A DNA stretch of 64,000 bases from Pseudomonas sp. S04 (GTDB lineage Bacteria; Pseudomonadota; Gammaproteobacteria; Pseudomonadales; Pseudomonadaceae), in assembly GCF_009834545.1 (NCBI RefSeq), contig NZ_CP019427.1, positions 4,904,001 to 4,968,000 on the forward strand, given 5' to 3'. The translations under genes and the position numbers were made by a program. This document shows, piece by piece, positions 61,961 through 64,000 of the stretch. The notes beneath the pieces are model-generated. The model was not told the origin of the DNA and ran no database searches. It saw only the letters and a list, made by a program, of their open reading frames with translations. Every line of letters begins with the position of its first letter. Within the stretch, counting starts at the first letter, position 1.

Positions 61961-64000
61961 ATGAGCACTGAAGGTGCTTCAAGTCCAAGCCGCCTGATGC
62001 CGAGCCTGCTCGGTATCCTGCTGCTGCTAATGGGCCTGGCCTTGTTGGCCGGGGGGATCAAGCTGAGCATGCTTGGCGGCTCGTTGTACTACCTGCTGGC
62101 CGGTATCGGCCTGGTGCTGACCGGCATTCTGCTGCTGGCCGGCCGTCGTGCAGCCTTGGGCCTGTATGCACTGGTGCTGCTGGCCAGTACTGCGTGGTCG
62201 TTGTGGGAAGTTGGCCTGGACTGGTGGCAACTGGTGCCGCGGCTGTCGCTGTGGTTCGCCCTCGGCATCGTCCTGCTGCTGCCGTGGTTCCGCCGTCCGC
62301 TGCTGCGCCAGGGCCCTGCGCCGCTGGGCACCGCCGCCTTGAGCGTGGCCGTGGTCCTGGCCGGCGCCGCTGCTGTGGGCAGCCAGTTCACCAACCCGGG
62401 CGAAGTGCTCGGTGAGCTGGGGCGCGACAGTGCCGACACCACCAACACCGCACCGACCATGCCTGACGGCGACTGGCAGGCCTATGGCCGCACCGAGTTC
62501 GGTGACCGCTACTCGCCGCTCAAGCAGATCACCCCGGACAACGTCGGCCAGTTGCAGGAAGCCTGGCGCATCCGCACCGGCGACCTGCCAACCGCCGGCG
62601 ACCCGGTGGAGCTGACCAACGAAAACACCCCGCTCAAGGTCAACGGCATGCTCTATGCCTGCACCGCCCACAGCAAGGTGTTGGCGCTGGACCCGGACAC
62701 CGGCAAGGAAATCTGGCGCTTCGACCCGCAGATCAAGAGCCCGGTAGGCTTCAAGGGCTTCGCCCACATGACCTGCCGTGGCGTTTCCTACTATGACGAG
62801 AACGCCTACGCAGCCGCTGGCGCTTCTGCGACCGTGATCTCCGACGCCGGCAAGGCCGTGGCCCAGGCTTGCCCGCGCCGCCTGTACCTGCCGACCGCCG
62901 ACGCCCGCTTGATTGCCCTGAACGCCGACACCGGCAAAGTCTGCGAAGGCTTCGGCAACCAGGGCGTGGTCGACCTGACCACCGGTATCGGCCCGTTCAC
63001 CCCGGGCGGCTACTACGCCACCTCGCCAGCAGCCATCACCCGTGACCTGGTGATCATGGGCGGCCACGTTACCGACAACGAGTCGACCAACGAGCCGTCC
63101 GGCGTGATCCGTGCTTTCGACGTCCACGACGGTCATCTGGTGTGGAACTGGGACAGCAACAACCCGGACGCCACCGAGCCATTGCCGGCGGGCGAACACT
63201 ACAGCCGCAACTCGGCGAACATGTGGTCGCTGGCCAGCGTCGATGAAAAACTCGGCATGGTCTACCTGCCACTGGGCAACCAGACTCCAGACCAATGGGG
63301 CGCCGACCGCACCCCGGGCGCCGAGAAATACAGCGCCGGCCTGGTGGCCCTGGACCTGGCCACCGGCAAGGTGCGCTGGAACTACCAGTTCACCCACCAC
63401 GACCTGTGGGACATGGACGTTGGCAGCCAGCCAACCCTGCTGGACATGAAAACCGCCGACGGTATCAAGCCGGCACTGATCGCGCCAACGAAGCAGGGCA
63501 GCCTGTACGTGCTGGACCGTCGCGACGGTACGCCGATCGTGCCGATTCGTGAGATCCCTGTGCCGCAAGGCGCGGTCCCGGGCGATCGCACCGCACCGAC
63601 CCAGGCCCGTTCGGACCTCAACCTGCTGGCCCCGGAACTGACCGAAAAAGCCATGTGGGGCGCCAGTCCGTTCGACCAGATGCTGTGCCGCATCCAGTTC
63701 AAGGAACTGCGCTACGAAGGCCAATACACCCCGCCGTCGGAACAGGGCAGCCTGATCTACCCGGGTAACGTAGGTGTGTTCAACTGGGGCGGCGTGTCGG
63801 TCGATCCAGTGCGCCAGATGCTGTTCACCAGCCCGAACTACATGGCCTTCGTCTCGAAAATGGTGCCCCGCGCCCAAGTGGCGGCCGGCAGCAAGCGCGA
63901 GAGCGAAACCGCCGGGGTGCAACCGAACACCGGCGCACCTTACGCGGTGATCATGCACCCGTTCATGTCGCCGTTCGGCGTACCCTGCCAGGCTCCGGCC
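61961..64000 (+). CDS. gcd: Membrane-bound PQQ-dependent glucose dehydrogenase, C-terminus outside the window
   Basis: 680 codons stay open to the right edge, out of about 800 expected. Oxidises glucose to gluconate in the periplasm and feeds electrons to ubiquinone. The N-terminus has about five membrane helices (residues 12-150, e.g. LGILLLLMGLALLAGGIKLS). The PQQ propeller begins DGDWQAYGRTEFGDRYSPLK. Catalytic-type Asp in HHDLWDMD and Lys in APTKQGSLYVLD are present, with GNQTPDQWGADRTPGAEKY just before. The ATG at 61961 has GGAGAAT upstream. Start of the direct oxidative glucose pathway with OprB. Confidence 0.96.
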   Translation, partial: MSTEGASSPSRLMPSLLGILLLLMGLALLAGGIKLSMLGGSLYYLLAGIGLVLTGILLLAGRRAALGLYALVLLASTAWSLWEVGLDWWQLVPRLSLWFALGIVLLLPWFRRPLLRQGPAPLGTAALSVAVVLAGAAAVGSQFTNPGEVLGELGRDSADTTNTAPTMPDGDWQAYGRTEFGDRYSPLKQITPDNVGQLQEAWRIRTGDLPTAGDPVELTNENTPLKVNGMLYACTAHSKVLALDPDTGKEIWRFDPQIKSPVGFKGFAHMTCRGVSYYDENAYAAAGASATVISDAGKAVAQACPRRLYLPTADARLIALNADTGKVCEGFGNQGVVDLTTGIGPFTPGGYYATSPAAITRDLVIMGGHVTDNESTNEPSGVIRAFDVHDGHLVWNWDSNNPDATEPLPAGEHYSRNSANMWSLASVDEKLGMVYLPLGNQTPDQWGADRTPGAEKYSAGLVALDLATGKVRWNYQFTHHDLWDMDVGSQPTLLDMKTADGIKPALIAPTKQGSLYVLDRRDGTPIVPIREIPVPQGAVPGDRTAPTQARSDLNLLAPELTEKAMWGASPFDQMLCRIQFKELRYEGQYTPPSEQGSLIYPGNVGVFNWGGVSVDPVRQMLFTSPNYMAFVSKMVPRAQVAAGSKRESETAGVQPNTGAPYAVIMHPFMSPFGVPCQAPA

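Noticed and set aside
62027..63958. 643-codon open frame on the minus strand at the right edge
   Set aside because: It is the shadow of gcd, which is open on the plus strand from 61961 to the edge with recognisable catalytic motifs.

Overview
This window is a GC-rich chromosomal segment that reads as Pseudomonas, most likely the P. fluorescens group. The evidence is gene order (mrp|metG, rnf-nth, argG-motY-pyrC-rnt-prx-bfd-bfr-grxD, argF, glpFKRD, aat/gltIJKL-aauSR, oprB-gcd), REP/REPIN repeats of the kind common in fluorescent pseudomonads, and regulatory motifs typical of the genus (ArgR, AauR, GlpR, Hfq/Crc CA motifs). No rRNA, tRNA, prophage or CRISPR array is visible. About 60 genes are called, including three missed by a simple closed-frame scan: the cut-off start of mrp at the left edge, a 59-aa PA3496-family protein, and a cut-off gcd at the right edge.

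Layout. 1-7.4 kb: mrp (partial), metG, an Rnf-like electron-transport operon (rnfA, B, D, G, E) and nth. rnfC is absent, and several cluster-ligand cysteines expected in RnfA/RnfE are not there. 7.4-9.5 kb: a BvgA-like response regulator, an AT-rich gap and an unrecognised membrane protein. 9.5-16 kb: conserved housekeeping genes (argG, motY, pyrC, rnt, peroxiredoxin, bfd/bfr iron storage, grxD). 16-22 kb: a molybdopterin oxidoreductase, argF with an ABC ATPase, a PhzF-like protein and YbaK. 22-27.5 kb: the glycerol regulon glpF-glpK-glpR-glpD with GlpR-like operators. 27.5-34.8 kb: acidic amino acid ABC transporter (aatJQMP = gltIJKL) with its AauS/AauR two-component system, then glpM. 34.8-45 kb: alpha/beta hydrolase, metE/metR, LysE exporter, NUDIX, a LuxR regulator, a membrane-anchored FMN glutamate-synthase-like protein, a small monooxygenase and an amino acid permease. 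45.5-48.7 kb: an unusual 1041-aa class A penicillin-binding protein. 48.7-55.8 kb: an alternate (CS1-type) chaperone-usher fimbrial locus with two pilins and two tip proteins. 56.3-57.7 kb: an NfeR/NfeF-like iron/nickel pair. 57.7-59.1 kb: an IS1111-type IS110-family element. 59-64 kb: two small conserved genes, the OprB porin and gcd, with REPINs between them.

How parts work together: Bfd releases iron from bacterioferritin and sits behind a Fur-like box. Tandem ArgR-type half-sites precede both argG and argF. AauS/AauR probably switches on the adjacent aat operon through two AauR sites, an IHF site and a sigma-54 promoter. GlpR controls glycerol uptake and oxidation. OprB and Gcd together serve glucose entry and periplasmic oxidation.
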